This document shows, piece by piece, positions 31,628 through 39,838 of a stretch of 62,969 nucleotides of DNA. The stretch lies in assembly GCA_964602475.1 (NCBI GenBank), contig CAZRRN010000010.1, forward strand, positions 1-62,969, read 5' to 3'. The notes beneath the pieces are model-generated. The model was given only the letters and a program-made list of their open reading frames with translations. It was not told the origin of the DNA and searched no databases. A program made the position numbers and the translations under genes. How positions within the stretch are numbered: position 1 is the first letter of the stretch; every line of letters starts with the position of its first letter. This DNA comes from SZUA-448 sp964602475 (lineage in GTDB: Bacteria; Bacillota; Clostridia; Lachnospirales; Lachnospiraceae).

Positions 31628-33811
31628 TTATTTTTCCAAGGAGAGCTGTTTCGTCACGAATGACGGAACGGCTCCCTTTTTGAAATGACAGATCAATGTC
31701 CCAGACGTGTTTGTTAACGTAATTTCAACAGTATAACGAGAAACCGTTTCGGGCAGCAGAGAATCGTTCCGGTAGTTGTACTCGGAGGACACAAGAGCTT
31801 CTGCCAGCTGCTGAAGCTCAGAGGAATCGGTTACCCGGAGCGTTGCGATTGCAGCATATTGTGAGTAGTATTTTTTATAATCTTCTTTGGATACTGAATA
31901 CTGCAAACCAGACAAATCATCCTCAGCATATGAAAGGCTGTCTTCCGGCAGATAACATGAAACAATAACCGAAGAAATGTTTGCACCGGTCAGGTCAGGA
32001 ATGGCAGTAAGGTCAAGTCCGTGTGCCTGCATATATCCAATAGTTCGTGAAAATCTAGGATACACCGGATAGGTCCCGGCAATGCAATCGTAGGTTTGGT
32101 TTTCTGGTGTCTGCGCGGAAAAAGATACATAACCTATCGGATAATCGGTCTTAAGATCGGAGGACATAAGCTCGCGCAGATCTGCACAATATGCCAGGAA
32201 CAGTTCACAGGATTCCGTCTCCGACAGAGATCTGGATTCGGTTCCGAGACTGTCAGTCAGATAAGCATGAGCAAGCCAAGACTCCGGAAGCTGCAAAAGA
32301 CCATAATAAAATTCTTTGTATTCCGGCATGTTATAAAGATTACAGTAAGATGCCCGGAGTTCTTCTTCTGCTGGACAATAGTAGCAGCGGTAAATACTGC
32401 GTCCGCTTTTCAGAGTATACCGAACCAGAATCGTGTCATATTCGGTATCAGAACCGATATCGGATAAACTGCTCAGCAAAATGGGGTTTCCGGTCTGCGA
32501 ATGATTCAGGGCTTCTTCAGCAAAGCTGAAAAGTTCGGAAAATTCGGTTATTTCCATGTCTTTTAAAAGCGTACGCTGGCTTGAATAGCAGAGGCTTAGT
32601 TCGTCCTGTTTCTCGCAGACATCAATCTCTCCGTAATCCGAAAGATAAGAGGGCATCAGAACTCCCATTGACTGAATGCGATCCTTTCCCGGCTGATAAG
32701 AATCGTAGCCGGCCAGATCAAATATAAAGAATACAATGATTCCTGCAAGAAACGCAGCGCAGACAGCCATTTGCCGTACATGGGAGAAGACCTTGCGGAA
32801 ATCAAGATGGATTATGATATCAATTACAGTCCAGGACAGCAGGAACCCAAAGCACAGACCGAAGAAGAACCATCCCCAGTAGGTACTGCCGGAAGAAGAA
32901 AAGCTGACAAAGCTGACGGCGCAGTAAATCGATAGAGGGAGAGCTCCAAGAAACCGAGCCGGAATGTGACACCAGTGAAAAGCGAGTGCTGTCCCGGCTG
33001 CTTCCATTGGCCGGTGCCGAAAGAAGTAAAATGACAAAAGGAAGCCAAGCGCAGTCATCAGAAATAAACCGAGTACTCCGACACAAAATTCCACGTCAAG
33101 GAACGGAACCTCTGCGGAGTAATTCAAGGAAAGCAGTCCGACAAGGCGTGCAATCGGAGAAAAGGTCTGCAGATACCGGTCCATAATATCCGAGATTGGA
33201 AAATAAGTTAAGAAGAATATTTCAAAGCAGGAGGTCAGGTTGTAAAGCAGCAGGGACGGGTACACCATGATGAGTCCAAGCAGAACAAGGGAAACTGCAA
33301 GCTGTCCGGTCAGAAGAACTGCAATCGAAGACAACAGAAAGACAGAAAGAAATCCGAGCAAATGTACCAATATGAGACATAAAATGGTAGGAACCAACTC
33401 TCCGATCAGGATGCCCTTAGCACTCCCAACTATACAGGCAAGCACTAGATTGGTCAGGTATGGTACAAGAAAGATCAAGACAGCGGTGACCGTCTTCATA
33501 GTAAAATAGAGTTCCCGACGAACCGGCAGGCTGTGGTACATATCCACTTTTTTTCTTGAGAACAGGTAACCAAACAATGACAAACCGCAGACCACTGCCA
33601 ATAGAATCAAATATACGTAATCATGAGAAATACTGTTCAGAAATCTTGTCCGGAGCACTGTCCCATCTACGGTATTATTGATGCGTTCCATGTATATGGC
33701 GGTTGTAAGTGGAAGCGCGATAAAAAAGGTCAGTACACTAAGAGCCACTAGCCACACCTTCTGTTTCAGTTCCTGCAGCAGAAGATTAAAAAATAAGGCT
33801 TTTGATGTCAT
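31628..33811 (-). CDS. ABC transporter permease (ABC-2/YtrC-like)
   Basis: A 727-residue membrane protein. The first ~370 residues hold about nine or ten hydrophobic helices. The rest is a ~350-residue extracytoplasmic domain rich in Tyr, Ser, Glu and Asp, with no return to the membrane visible. It forms the membrane part of the transporter with the ATPase encoded upstream, whose gene overlaps it by 26 bases. The start has GGAGG with a 9-base spacer. In related GntR-YtrA-type operons the pump responds to cell-wall antibiotics, but the substrate here is not known. Confidence 0.85.
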   Translation of the reverse strand: MTSKALFFNLLLQELKQKVWLVALSVLTFFIALPLTTAIYMERINNTVDGTVLRTRFLNSISHDYVYLILLAVVCGLSLFGYLFSRKKVDMYHSLPVRRELYFTMKTVTAVLIFLVPYLTNLVLACIVGSAKGILIGELVPTILCLILVHLLGFLSVFLLSSIAVLLTGQLAVSLVLLGLIMVYPSLLLYNLTSCFEIFFLTYFPISDIMDRYLQTFSPIARLVGLLSLNYSAEVPFLDVEFCVGVLGLFLMTALGFLLSFYFFRHRPMEAAGTALAFHWCHIPARFLGALPLSIYCAVSFVSFSSSGSTYWGWFFFGLCFGFLLSWTVIDIIIHLDFRKVFSHVRQMAVCAAFLAGIIVFFIFDLAGYDSYQPGKDRIQSMGVLMPSYLSDYGEIDVCEKQDELSLCYSSQRTLLKDMEITEFSELFSFAEEALNHSQTGNPILLSSLSDIGSDTEYDTILVRYTLKSGRSIYRCYYCPAEEELRASYCNLYNMPEYKEFYYGLLQLPESWLAHAYLTDSLGTESRSLSETESCELFLAYCADLRELMSSDLKTDYPIGYVSFSAQTPENQTYDCIAGTYPVYPRFSRTIGYMQAHGLDLTAIPDLTGANISSVIVSCYLPEDSLSYAEDDLSGLQYSVSKEDYKKYYSQYAAIATLRVTDSSELQQLAEALVSSEYNYRNDSLLPETVSRYTVEITLTNTSGTLICHFKKGAVPSFVTKQLSLEK

Positions 33812-34688
33812 AACCGGTCACCTCCGTTTCACTGATAAAGATTTCTTCAAGCGATAAGGGCAGCAGTTCAAAGAAAAGTGGATGAAACCCTGCAAAATAA
33901 TCCGGCAGCTGCTCTCTGTCGCCGCGAATGGTCAGAGTATACAGAGAACCGCGCTGTTCCTGCTTTAGAAGATTCAGCCCTTTAAACACAGTGTTCACTT
34001 CTGTCTCAGGAGCAAAGGCGCATTGAACCTTGCAGAGATTCTCCCTCATATCGTCAATATCCTTGGACAGCAGGACTCCGCCGCGGTGCAACAGCCCGAC
34101 ACTGTCGCAGATATCTTCAATCTCGCGGAGATTATGTGAAGCTATGACCGGTGTAAGACCGCGGTTTGCCATTTCACGGGCAAACAGACTTTTAACAGCC
34201 TGTCGCATAACCGGATCAAGCCCGTCAAAGGTCTCATCACAGAGAATGTATCTGGTTCCTGAGCAGAGTGCACAGATGACAGAAAGCTGTTTTTTCATAC
34301 CTTTTGAGAAGGTGTTGATCTTTCGTCTGCGGTCGAGCCCAAATTGTGAAGTCAGCTCTGTAAACTGTTCTGTTAAAAAACCTGCATAAACACCGGAATA
34401 GTACTGTAGCAGATCATTGGGGGTACTGTTCTCCGGATAGTATTGCTCATCAGAAATATAGAACAATTTACGCTTCGCTTCAGGATTCTCATAAACTTCT
34501 TCCCCGTCTATAAGAATCCGTCCGCTGTCTGAACAGAGAACGCCGCTTAAGATACGCATAAAGGTGCTCTTCCCGGCACCGTTTGTACCTATAAGTCCAA
34601 AGATACTCCCGTCACGGATTGTCAGTGATACCCTGTCAAGTGCCGGAATAGTGTCGAATTTTTTGGAAATATCAAATGCTTCTATCAT
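33786..34688 (-). CDS. ABC transporter ATP-binding protein
   Basis: A 300-residue nucleotide-binding subunit. Walker A GTNGAGKST is near residues 34-42. The signature segment is FSKGMKKQLS, a common variant in YtrB-like proteins. Walker B is YILCDETFDGLD and the H-loop His is in VIASHNLRE. GGAGG lies 9 bases before the ATG. It overlaps the GntR gene by 4 bases upstream and the permease gene by 26 bases downstream, so all three are translationally linked. Confidence 0.95.
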   Translation of the reverse strand: MIEAFDISKKFDTIPALDRVSLTIRDGSIFGLIGTNGAGKSTFMRILSGVLCSDSGRILIDGEEVYENPEAKRKLFYISDEQYYPENSTPNDLLQYYSGVYAGFLTEQFTELTSQFGLDRRRKINTFSKGMKKQLSVICALCSGTRYILCDETFDGLDPVMRQAVKSLFAREMANRGLTPVIASHNLREIEDICDSVGLLHRGGVLLSKDIDDMRENLCKVQCAFAPETEVNTVFKGLNLLKQEQRGSLYTLTIRGDREQLPDYFAGFHPLFFELLPLSLEEIFISETEVTGYDIKSLIF

Positions 34689-35068
34689 ATTGATTCGCCT
34701 CCGATCGTGTCTCGGTACTCAATCTGTATCAGCCGCTGAATTTCTGATTCAGGAACCTTCAACCGGTACAGCGTCTGCAGGCATAGGCGGAGCTCCTGCA
34801 ACAGCTCATTCTGACGATCGTCCTTCCACCCTGACTCTGCATTTACAAAACTTCCGCGTCCGGTGACAGAATAGACAAGACCGCAGCGCTCCATTTCGGC
34901 ATAGGCACGCTGGACAGTATTGGGATTAATGGATAACTCCATGGCAAGACTTCTCACAGACGGAAGAGGGGTATCGGGCAATAAAATACCTCGCAGAATA
35001 AGTTCCTGAAACTGCTCTGTAATCTGCTCATATACCGGCTTTCTGTTTTTATAATCAATTACAATCAT
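34685..35068 (-). CDS. GntR family transcriptional regulator (YtrA subfamily)
   Basis: A 127-residue repressor: an N-terminal winged helix (KPVYEQITEQFQ..., LPSVRSLAMELSINPNTVQRAY) and a short helical dimerisation tail typical of YtrA. It is first in the GntR-ATPase-permease operon. ATG 35068 is preferred because GGGAGTG lies 8 bases upstream; the longer frame to 35137 runs through the operator repeats. The likely operator is at 35092-35124, right after the promoter, suggesting autorepression of the operon. Confidence 0.92.
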   Translation of the reverse strand: MIVIDYKNRKPVYEQITEQFQELILRGILLPDTPLPSVRSLAMELSINPNTVQRAYAEMERCGLVYSVTGRGSFVNAESGWKDDRQNELLQELRLCLQTLYRLKVPESEIQRLIQIEYRDTIGGESI

Positions 35069-35091
35069 AGAAAGCACTCCCTTCTCATAAG

Positions 35092-35124
35092 CTGTATTAA
35101 CCGTATTAACTGTATTAATACAGC
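35092..35124. promoter_or_regulatory. Probable GntR operator of tandem 9-base repeats
   Basis: Three head-to-tail 9-base units, CTGTATTAA (35092-35100), CCGTATTAA (35101-35109) and CTGTATTAA (35110-35118), are followed by TACAGC. The last unit forms the perfect palindrome TGTATTAATACA (35111-35122). The array lies immediately downstream of the -10 box. Confidence 0.75.
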
Positions 35125-35127
35125 AGA

Positions 35128-35156
35128 AGTATAGCATGGAATGAAGAAGGAGTCAA
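35128..35156 (-). promoter_or_regulatory. SigmaA promoter of the GntR-ABC operon
   Basis: Minus strand: TTGACT (35156-35151), 17-base spacer, TATACT (35133-35128). It lies directly upstream of the operator array. Confidence 0.8.
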
Positions 35157-35257
35157 GCAAAAGTTGCGTAGCAGTTAAGAAATATGAATATCTCCGTTTT
35201 AACCCGCATATATACAGACATGAAGAGTTTGTCCGCATACGGACGAAGGGAGGAGCT

Positions 35258-36616
35258 ATGGCGGAATATAAACGCTGGATGGCATATTTGTATAATTATG
35301 AAAACGGACTTAAGAGGAACTGTATTGGAACGGCGCGCATTGAACGGCGAGGTAAGGAGGCGAGGACTACGGTATCGGTACAGATTCCGAGTATGTCAAA
35401 TGAACGCCTGAAGGCTTTTTTTTACACAAGAATGACAGGAGTAATACGAGGAATCGGAATCGGTGAATTTAATGTAAACGGAACACTTGGCAGCTGGCAG
35501 ATTAGCATGAATGCAGACAGTATGGACGGAAACGGGCTTTTGCTGGAGCACATGGACGGGCTTTTAATCTGTCGGGATTCGGACAAGTACTTTGCTTCTG
35601 CGTGGGATGAGCGCCCGCTGCTTGGTTCAGAGGTTCGGGTAATCCTTGCAGAGTTCGAGCGTGAGCGTATTGCAGAGCTTGAGAGAAAGAAAATTGTCGA
35701 ACAGGAGCTGGCCTATGTCGAACAGAATCGTATGGAGAAACTGGCGGACGAGTGGAAAAAGGCAGAAGAGAACATAACAGAATCAGTAGAAGACAGTCTC
35801 TGTGAGGGGAAACCTGCATCTGTACAAGAATGCATGAATACGGATGAGGGTGTGGGAGAAAAACAGAAGGACGCAGCTGAGCTTATAAAGGAGGAAGAAC
35901 AAAGAAAAGCAGCTGAGCTTGCAAAGGAGGAAGAACAAAAAAAAGCAGCTGAGCTTGCAAAGGAGGAAGAACAAAAAAAAGCAGCTGAGCTTGTAAAGGA
36001 GGAAAAACAAAGAAAAGCAGCTGAGCTTGTAAAGGAGGAAGAACAAAGAAAAGCAGCTGAGCTTGCAAAGGAGGAAGAACAAAAAAAAGCAGCTGAGCTT
36101 GCAAAGGAGGAAGAACAAAAAAAAGCAGCTGAGCTTGTAATAGAGGAAAAACAAAAAAGGGAACTGGCGGTGGAGAGGAACCGAGCTATAGACCTTGCGG
36201 CGGCAGAAGAACAACAAAGAACTTTAGGGCTTAAGGTGGAAACGAAAAACTTTGAGAATTCGGCAACGCGCATCTTTGACCAGAATCCGGTGATCTGGCC
36301 GTTTAGCGAGCCGTGGGCGGAAAAATGTGTCAAGCTGGAGCTGGAGGATATTGGGCTGCTTCCGCCAAAATTCTGGCAGCTCACCTCAAACAGCTTTTTA
36401 ATGCACAGCTATTACGGCTACCGTCATCTTTGTCTGGCTAGGAGGCGTGAAAAAGGAAACATCTTATACGAGCTTCTTATTCCGGGAATATACAATGAAC
36501 GCGAAAACGAGCTAGCTGAGCTGTTCGGTTTTTCTTCTTTCCGTTGTGCTAAAAACAGGCCGGTTGCGACCGGTGAATATGGTTATTGGTCAATGCCGGT
36601 TGTATTTCCGGATTGA
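35258..36616 (+). CDS. Repeat-containing protein with Lachnospiraceae-type N- and C-terminal domains (possibly DUF6128)
   Basis: A 452-residue protein of unknown function. The N-terminal ~130 residues (MAEYKRWMAYLYNYENG...) and the C-terminal ~110 residues (LPPKFWQLTSNSFLMHSYYGYRHL...) recall a family I remember as DUF6128 in Lachnospiraceae; this needs a search. Between them lies a Glu/Lys/Ala coiled coil with eight 12-residue repeats (35873-36160). There is no signal peptide or membrane segment. The start at 35258 has GGAGG 3 bases upstream; the frame is open back to 35141 without support. It converges on the nrdG-like gene with a 14-base gap. Confidence 0.7.
   Translation: MAEYKRWMAYLYNYENGLKRNCIGTARIERRGKEARTTVSVQIPSMSNERLKAFFYTRMTGVIRGIGIGEFNVNGTLGSWQISMNADSMDGNGLLLEHMDGLLICRDSDKYFASAWDERPLLGSEVRVILAEFERERIAELERKKIVEQELAYVEQNRMEKLADEWKKAEENITESVEDSLCEGKPASVQECMNTDEGVGEKQKDAAELIKEEEQRKAAELAKEEEQKKAAELAKEEEQKKAAELVKEEKQRKAAELVKEEEQRKAAELAKEEEQKKAAELAKEEEQKKAAELVIEEKQKRELAVERNRAIDLAAAEEQQRTLGLKVETKNFENSATRIFDQNPVIWPFSEPWAEKCVKLELEDIGLLPPKFWQLTSNSFLMHSYYGYRHLCLARRREKGNILYELLIPGIYNERENELAELFGFSSFRCAKNRPVATGEYGYWSMPVVFPD
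35873..36160 (+). repeat. Eight tandem 36-base coding repeats
   Basis: Eight in-frame units of 36 bases encode AAELAKEEEQKK and close variants, so the array is a perfect heptad-poor but helical stretch. Units differ by only a few bases, indicating recent expansion or gene conversion. Confidence 0.93.
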
Positions 36617-36630
36617 AAAACATCGGAATA

Positions 36631-37377
36631 TTAATCAATTCCACGTAATTCGACTCGCTTAAAATAAGGTCTGAGGAGCTCCTTCATTGATAGGAGCTCT
36701 TCTTTTGAAAAAGCATGAAACGTTCCCATTGGAGCGCCGACCAAGGTATCGGTATCGCGAAAGGACTGAAGATAATACATATCAGCGCCTTGAAGCCAGC
36801 CACCAATCTCGAGAAGATCCTGTTTCGTATGAAACTCGCGAACCAGAGTGGTACGAAATTCATAAGCAATGTCGGAATTCATCAGCAGCATAGCTGTTTT
36901 ACGCACGGAAGCAGTGATAAAGTTGTCAGCCGCTATAGAGGGGGAGCCAGAGTCGGTAATCCTGTGCATCAGTCCGGCAGTTGCGGCATATTTTTCTGGT
37001 GTGTTTTTAATGTCCATGGCAACATAGTCAAGAAGCCCTTGGGAAAGCAGCGTGTTTACCGTATCGGGTCGGCTCCCATTGGTGTCAAGCTTGACCAGAT
37101 AACCAAGCGACCGTACTTTGCGGATAAAGTCTTCCAGATCCGGCTGCAAAGTTGGTTCACCTCCGCTGATACAGATTCCCTCAAGAATACCGGAACGCAT
37201 TTTTAAAAAATCCAGAATCTCCTTCTCGGAAATTAGTGGCTGACTCGATGGGTTCAATACCAGAGAGGAGTTTTGACAGAACGGACAGCGATAGTTGCAG
37301 GAACCTGTAAAGACGAGACACGCCATATGTCCCGGGTAGTCTAATAAGGTAAGTTTATTCAATCCGTGAATCTGCAT
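36631..37377 (-). CDS. Anaerobic ribonucleotide reductase activating protein-like radical SAM enzyme
   Basis: A 248-residue radical SAM protein with the [4Fe-4S] motif CNYRCPFC (Cys27, 31, 34) and the GGEP motif. It resembles the NrdG2-type activases that install the glycyl radical on the anaerobic class III ribonucleotide reductase. No nrdD gene is in the window, so another glycyl-radical partner cannot be excluded. GGAGGAGG precedes the ATG. The start lies 23 bases inside the end of tadA, so the two are translationally coupled. Confidence 0.85.
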   Translation of the reverse strand: MQIHGLNKLTLLDYPGHMACLVFTGSCNYRCPFCQNSSLVLNPSSQPLISEKEILDFLKMRSGILEGICISGGEPTLQPDLEDFIRKVRSLGYLVKLDTNGSRPDTVNTLLSQGLLDYVAMDIKNTPEKYAATAGLMHRITDSGSPSIAADNFITASVRKTAMLLMNSDIAYEFRTTLVREFHTKQDLLEIGGWLQGADMYYLQSFRDTDTLVGAPMGTFHAFSKEELLSMKELLRPYFKRVELRGID

Positions 37378-37852
37378 TAGCCTCCTCCTGTTCCTGCTTC
37401 AGCCGGTATCTCAGCTCTGAAAAAAAGTCCGAGAGTACAGCGGAGCACTCTTCCTGTAGTATATGATAGGTTATTTCTACCTGGTGATTAAACTCTTTCA
37501 TCTGCAACAGGTTGATTATTGAACCGGCACAACCGGCCTTTGCGTTCATTGCACCGATAACAATACGGTCAATTCTAGCCTGCACAACGGCACCGGAACA
37601 CATTTGACAGGGTTCCAGAGTTACGTACATAGTACAGCCTTCCAGTCTCCAGTCGCCGAGTTTTTTACTGGCTTGATCAATGGCCAAAAGCTCGGCATGC
37701 GCCAGTGTGGATTTGTTTCTTTTCCTTTTATTATAACCGCTACCGACAATCTCGTCATTACAGACAATAATACAGCCGATGGGAACTTCGCCTATTCTTG
37801 CAGCACGCCGTGCTAGTGATAATGCTTTTTTCATATATTGTTCGTCTGTCAT
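37355..37852 (-). CDS. tadA: tRNA-specific adenosine deaminase TadA
   Basis: It deaminates adenosine 34 of tRNA-Arg(ACG) to inosine. The 165-residue cytidine-deaminase-fold protein has zinc ligands His52 and catalytic Glu54 in HAELLAID, and Cys82/Cys85 in EPCQMC. AAGGA lies 8 bases before the ATG. It is first in a two-gene unit with the nrdG-like gene and diverges from the LRR lipoprotein gene. Confidence 0.96.
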   Translation of the reverse strand: MTDEQYMKKALSLARRAARIGEVPIGCIIVCNDEIVGSGYNKRKRNKSTLAHAELLAIDQASKKLGDWRLEGCTMYVTLEPCQMCSGAVVQARIDRIVIGAMNAKAGCAGSIINLLQMKEFNHQVEITYHILQEECSAVLSDFFSELRYRLKQEQEEANADSRIE

Positions 37853-37978
37853 ATTTTATACATCCTTATTGAAAAATACACCAAATCAGGAAAACCCTTC
37901 ACCGATTTATTTACGACTGCAGCAACAGTGTAGCACATCAAAAGATAAAAGTCCATGCAACGATAGAGGAATGTCCGG

Positions 37979-38007
37979 TTGCATTGTCCGAAAAAACCTT
38001 GTATAAT
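37979..38007 (+). promoter_or_regulatory. SigmaA promoter of the LRR lipoprotein gene
   Basis: TTGCAT (37979-37984), 17-base spacer, TATAAT (38002-38007), 46 bases before the start codon. Confidence 0.8.
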
Positions 38008-38053
38008 GTAAAAAAATAGACATTATTGTGGTATCTATACAGGGAAGGCAAAT

Positions 38054-39355
38054 ATGGGACAGCAGCATGAAAAAAATTTTCAGGGAGAAAAACAATGTAC
38101 TGGAATTCAATATATTCTGGTCAGCTGCCTGTCTTTTATTTTGCTCATCGTCCTAAGTGGGTGTTCCTTCGGGCGGTCTGGAGAGAATTTGCCAACCGGA
38201 ACTAAAGCTCCTGTCCTGACGATTGTACCGACGCTGACATCAACACAGGAGCCGACGATTGAACCGACTTCGACAACAACACCGACTTCGACAGCCGTAC
38301 CGACGCTGACATTAACACAGGAGCCGACGATTGAACCGACTTCGACAACAACGCCGACTTCGACAGCCGTACCGACGCTGACATCAACACAGGAGCCGAC
38401 GATTGAACCGACTTCGACAGCTGTACCGACTTCGACAACGGCACCAACTTCGACAATGGCACCGACTTCGACAGCTGTACCGACACTGACAACAGCACCG
38501 GCATCGACAACAGCACCAACTTCGACAACAGCACCAACTTCGACAACGGCACCGACTTCGACAGCTGTACCGACACTGACAACAGCACCGACTTCGACAA
38601 CGGCACCGATACCGACAACGGCACCAACTTCGACAGCTGTACCGACACTGACAACAGCACCGACTTCGACAACAGCACCGACACCGACGAATACTCCAAC
38701 ACTTGCTTTGGAACCGGGAATACAGTGGAAAGACAGTGCTTTGGAGTTGGCGGTACGTAAAGCAATCGGAAAAACAAGCGGTATTATTTCGTTATCGGAT
38801 GCCGCAAAAATTACCGAACTGGATCTGACCGAATCCGGCCTTACTTCGCTCGAAGATCTGAGCGTATTTACCGGCTTGACGAACTTGACCCTGGATGACA
38901 ATCAGATTGCGGATATCACACCGTTACAGAATCTGACTTCTTTGACAAGTCTTTCTCTTGGATACAATCAGATCAGTTCAATTTCGACACTTTCAAAATT
39001 GACCGGGCTAGAGACCCTATGGTTAAATAATAATAATATTTCAAATATCACTGCATTATCTTCATTAACAAAACTGACGGAGCTCTCACTGAATTATAAT
39101 TCGGTCACTTCACTTACAGCGTTATCCTCTTTGAACCGTCTGACCGTACTTCGTTTGACGGGGAATAAAATTTCAGATCTGAACCCGCTTTCCGGATTAA
39201 CCGGACTGACTTCTCTGTGGTTGAGTTTCAACAACATAACGGATATTTCGCCGCTTTCCGAGTTAAAAAAGAATACAATTTTGAACCTTTCCGGAAATAA
39301 TATAACAAACTGGTCGCCGGTATCCCATATTAGAACCGTAATAGGCAGACCTTGA
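38054..39355 (+). CDS. Internalin-like leucine-rich-repeat lipoprotein with Thr/Pro-rich linker
   Basis: A surface lipoprotein of 433 residues. The signal sequence ends in lipobox VLSGC. It is followed by a ~165-residue Thr/Pro/Ser linker of degenerate 5- to 6-residue units (38211-38699), then an LRR domain with about seven 22-residue internalin-type repeats (LTNLTLDDNQIADITPLQN type). The linker should hold the LRR domain away from the membrane through the cell wall. GGGAAGG lies 5-6 bases before the ATG. Its TGA stop (39353-39355) lies inside the -35 box of the SRP RNA promoter. Ligand unknown. Confidence 0.88.
   Translation: MGQQHEKNFQGEKQCTGIQYILVSCLSFILLIVLSGCSFGRSGENLPTGTKAPVLTIVPTLTSTQEPTIEPTSTTTPTSTAVPTLTLTQEPTIEPTSTTTPTSTAVPTLTSTQEPTIEPTSTAVPTSTTAPTSTMAPTSTAVPTLTTAPASTTAPTSTTAPTSTTAPTSTAVPTLTTAPTSTTAPIPTTAPTSTAVPTLTTAPTSTTAPTPTNTPTLALEPGIQWKDSALELAVRKAIGKTSGIISLSDAAKITELDLTESGLTSLEDLSVFTGLTNLTLDDNQIADITPLQNLTSLTSLSLGYNQISSISTLSKLTGLETLWLNNNNISNITALSSLTKLTELSLNYNSVTSLTALSSLNRLTVLRLTGNKISDLNPLSGLTGLTSLWLSFNNITDISPLSELKKNTILNLSGNNITNWSPVSHIRTVIGRP
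38211..38699 (+). repeat. Thr/Pro coding repeat array
   Basis: Tandem degenerate units, mostly ACTTCGACAACAGCACCG-like, code for PTSTTA. Larger duplicated blocks of about 84 bases occur at the start (38220-38410). It has strong strand asymmetry and gives long spurious reading frames on the other strand. Confidence 0.9.
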
Positions 39356-39380
39356 CAGAATCAAAAAAAGTAAGTATACT
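39352..39380 (+). promoter_or_regulatory. Near-consensus promoter of SRP RNA
   Basis: TTGACA (39352-39357), 17-base spacer, TATACT (39375-39380). It is the strongest promoter in the window, fitting an abundant stable RNA. The -35 box contains the stop codon of the upstream gene. Confidence 0.9.
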
Positions 39381-39431
39381 GAAACAACGTCGGTTGGGTT
39401 CAAAACCGCGTCTCAAATTGTTATAAAGTTT

Positions 39432-39693
39432 CCGTGCAGCCGGGGAGTCAGCGGTGCCCTGTACCTGCAATCCGCTACAGCAGGGGTGATATTCTGCCTA
39501 GGGTATTCATTTGCAAGGCCGCCCTATATAAGTGATGTTGACGTTTGGGTCTTACGCAACAGGAATTCGTGAATCGTGTCAGGGCAGGAATGCAGCAGCA
39601 CTAAGCGAAAGCTCTTGTGTGCCGTAGGGGTGCCTGGATCGAGTTAACTGTATAGGTAACGTTTGTTGATGGTACTCGAAGCAGAATGCACGG
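39432..39693 (+). ncRNA. ffs: Signal recognition particle RNA, large bacterial type
   Basis: The RNA scaffold of the signal recognition particle, binding Ffh. The ends pair as CCGTGCA (39432-39438) with TGCACGG (39687-39693), giving about 262 bases. The conserved domain IV hairpin is visible: GTCAGGGCAGGAATGCAGCA on one side and GTGTGCCGTAGGGGTGCCTG on the other, with an AAGCGAAAGCTC tip. The 5' part contains the Alu-like domain of the Bacillus/Clostridium large form. A T-run after 39693 ends transcription. A ~45-base leader lies between promoter and mature 5' end. Confidence 0.95.
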
Positions 39694-39720
39694 ATTTTTT
39701 TCTCGTTTTCTAGATTTTAC

Positions 39721-39749
39721 TTCAATATTCCCAAAGCTTCGTGTATAAT
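39721..39749 (+). promoter_or_regulatory. SigmaA promoter of the cNMP-fold/ATPase gene pair
   Basis: TTCAAT (39721-39726), 17-base spacer, TATAAT (39744-39749) with extended -10 (CGTGTATAAT). The ~85-base leader contains two related T-rich segments beginning GTGATATG (about 39769 and 39800). Confidence 0.75.
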
Positions 39750-39838
39750 AAACATATTGTGATATGACTTTTTTTTATGGATAAACGGTCCTGTTAAAGT
39801 GATATGTTTTTTTTGTTTGCTGTAAATGGGGGAGCATC

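Noticed and set aside
35069..35137. Longer GntR start giving an N-terminus rich in Asn-Thr-Val
   Set aside because: That segment is the translation of the operator repeats. The ATG at 35068 has the ribosome-binding site and matches the family start.
35873..36160. Regular 36-base repeats resembling a CRISPR array
   Set aside because: Units are head-to-tail without spacers, in frame, and encode a helical protein repeat.
35713..36384. 223-codon Ser/Phe-rich minus-strand frame
   Set aside because: Antisense of the Glu/Lys repeats in the plus-strand gene; composition is purely the mirror of the repeat.
38107..38901. 264-codon open frame on the minus strand through the Thr/Pro repeats
   Set aside because: It is the antisense shadow of a low-complexity coding array. 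It has no ribosome-binding site and no family likeness.
39387..39431. tRNA-like GGTTCAAAACC segment
   Set aside because: No acceptor or anticodon stem fits. It is a simple hairpin in the SRP RNA 5' leader.
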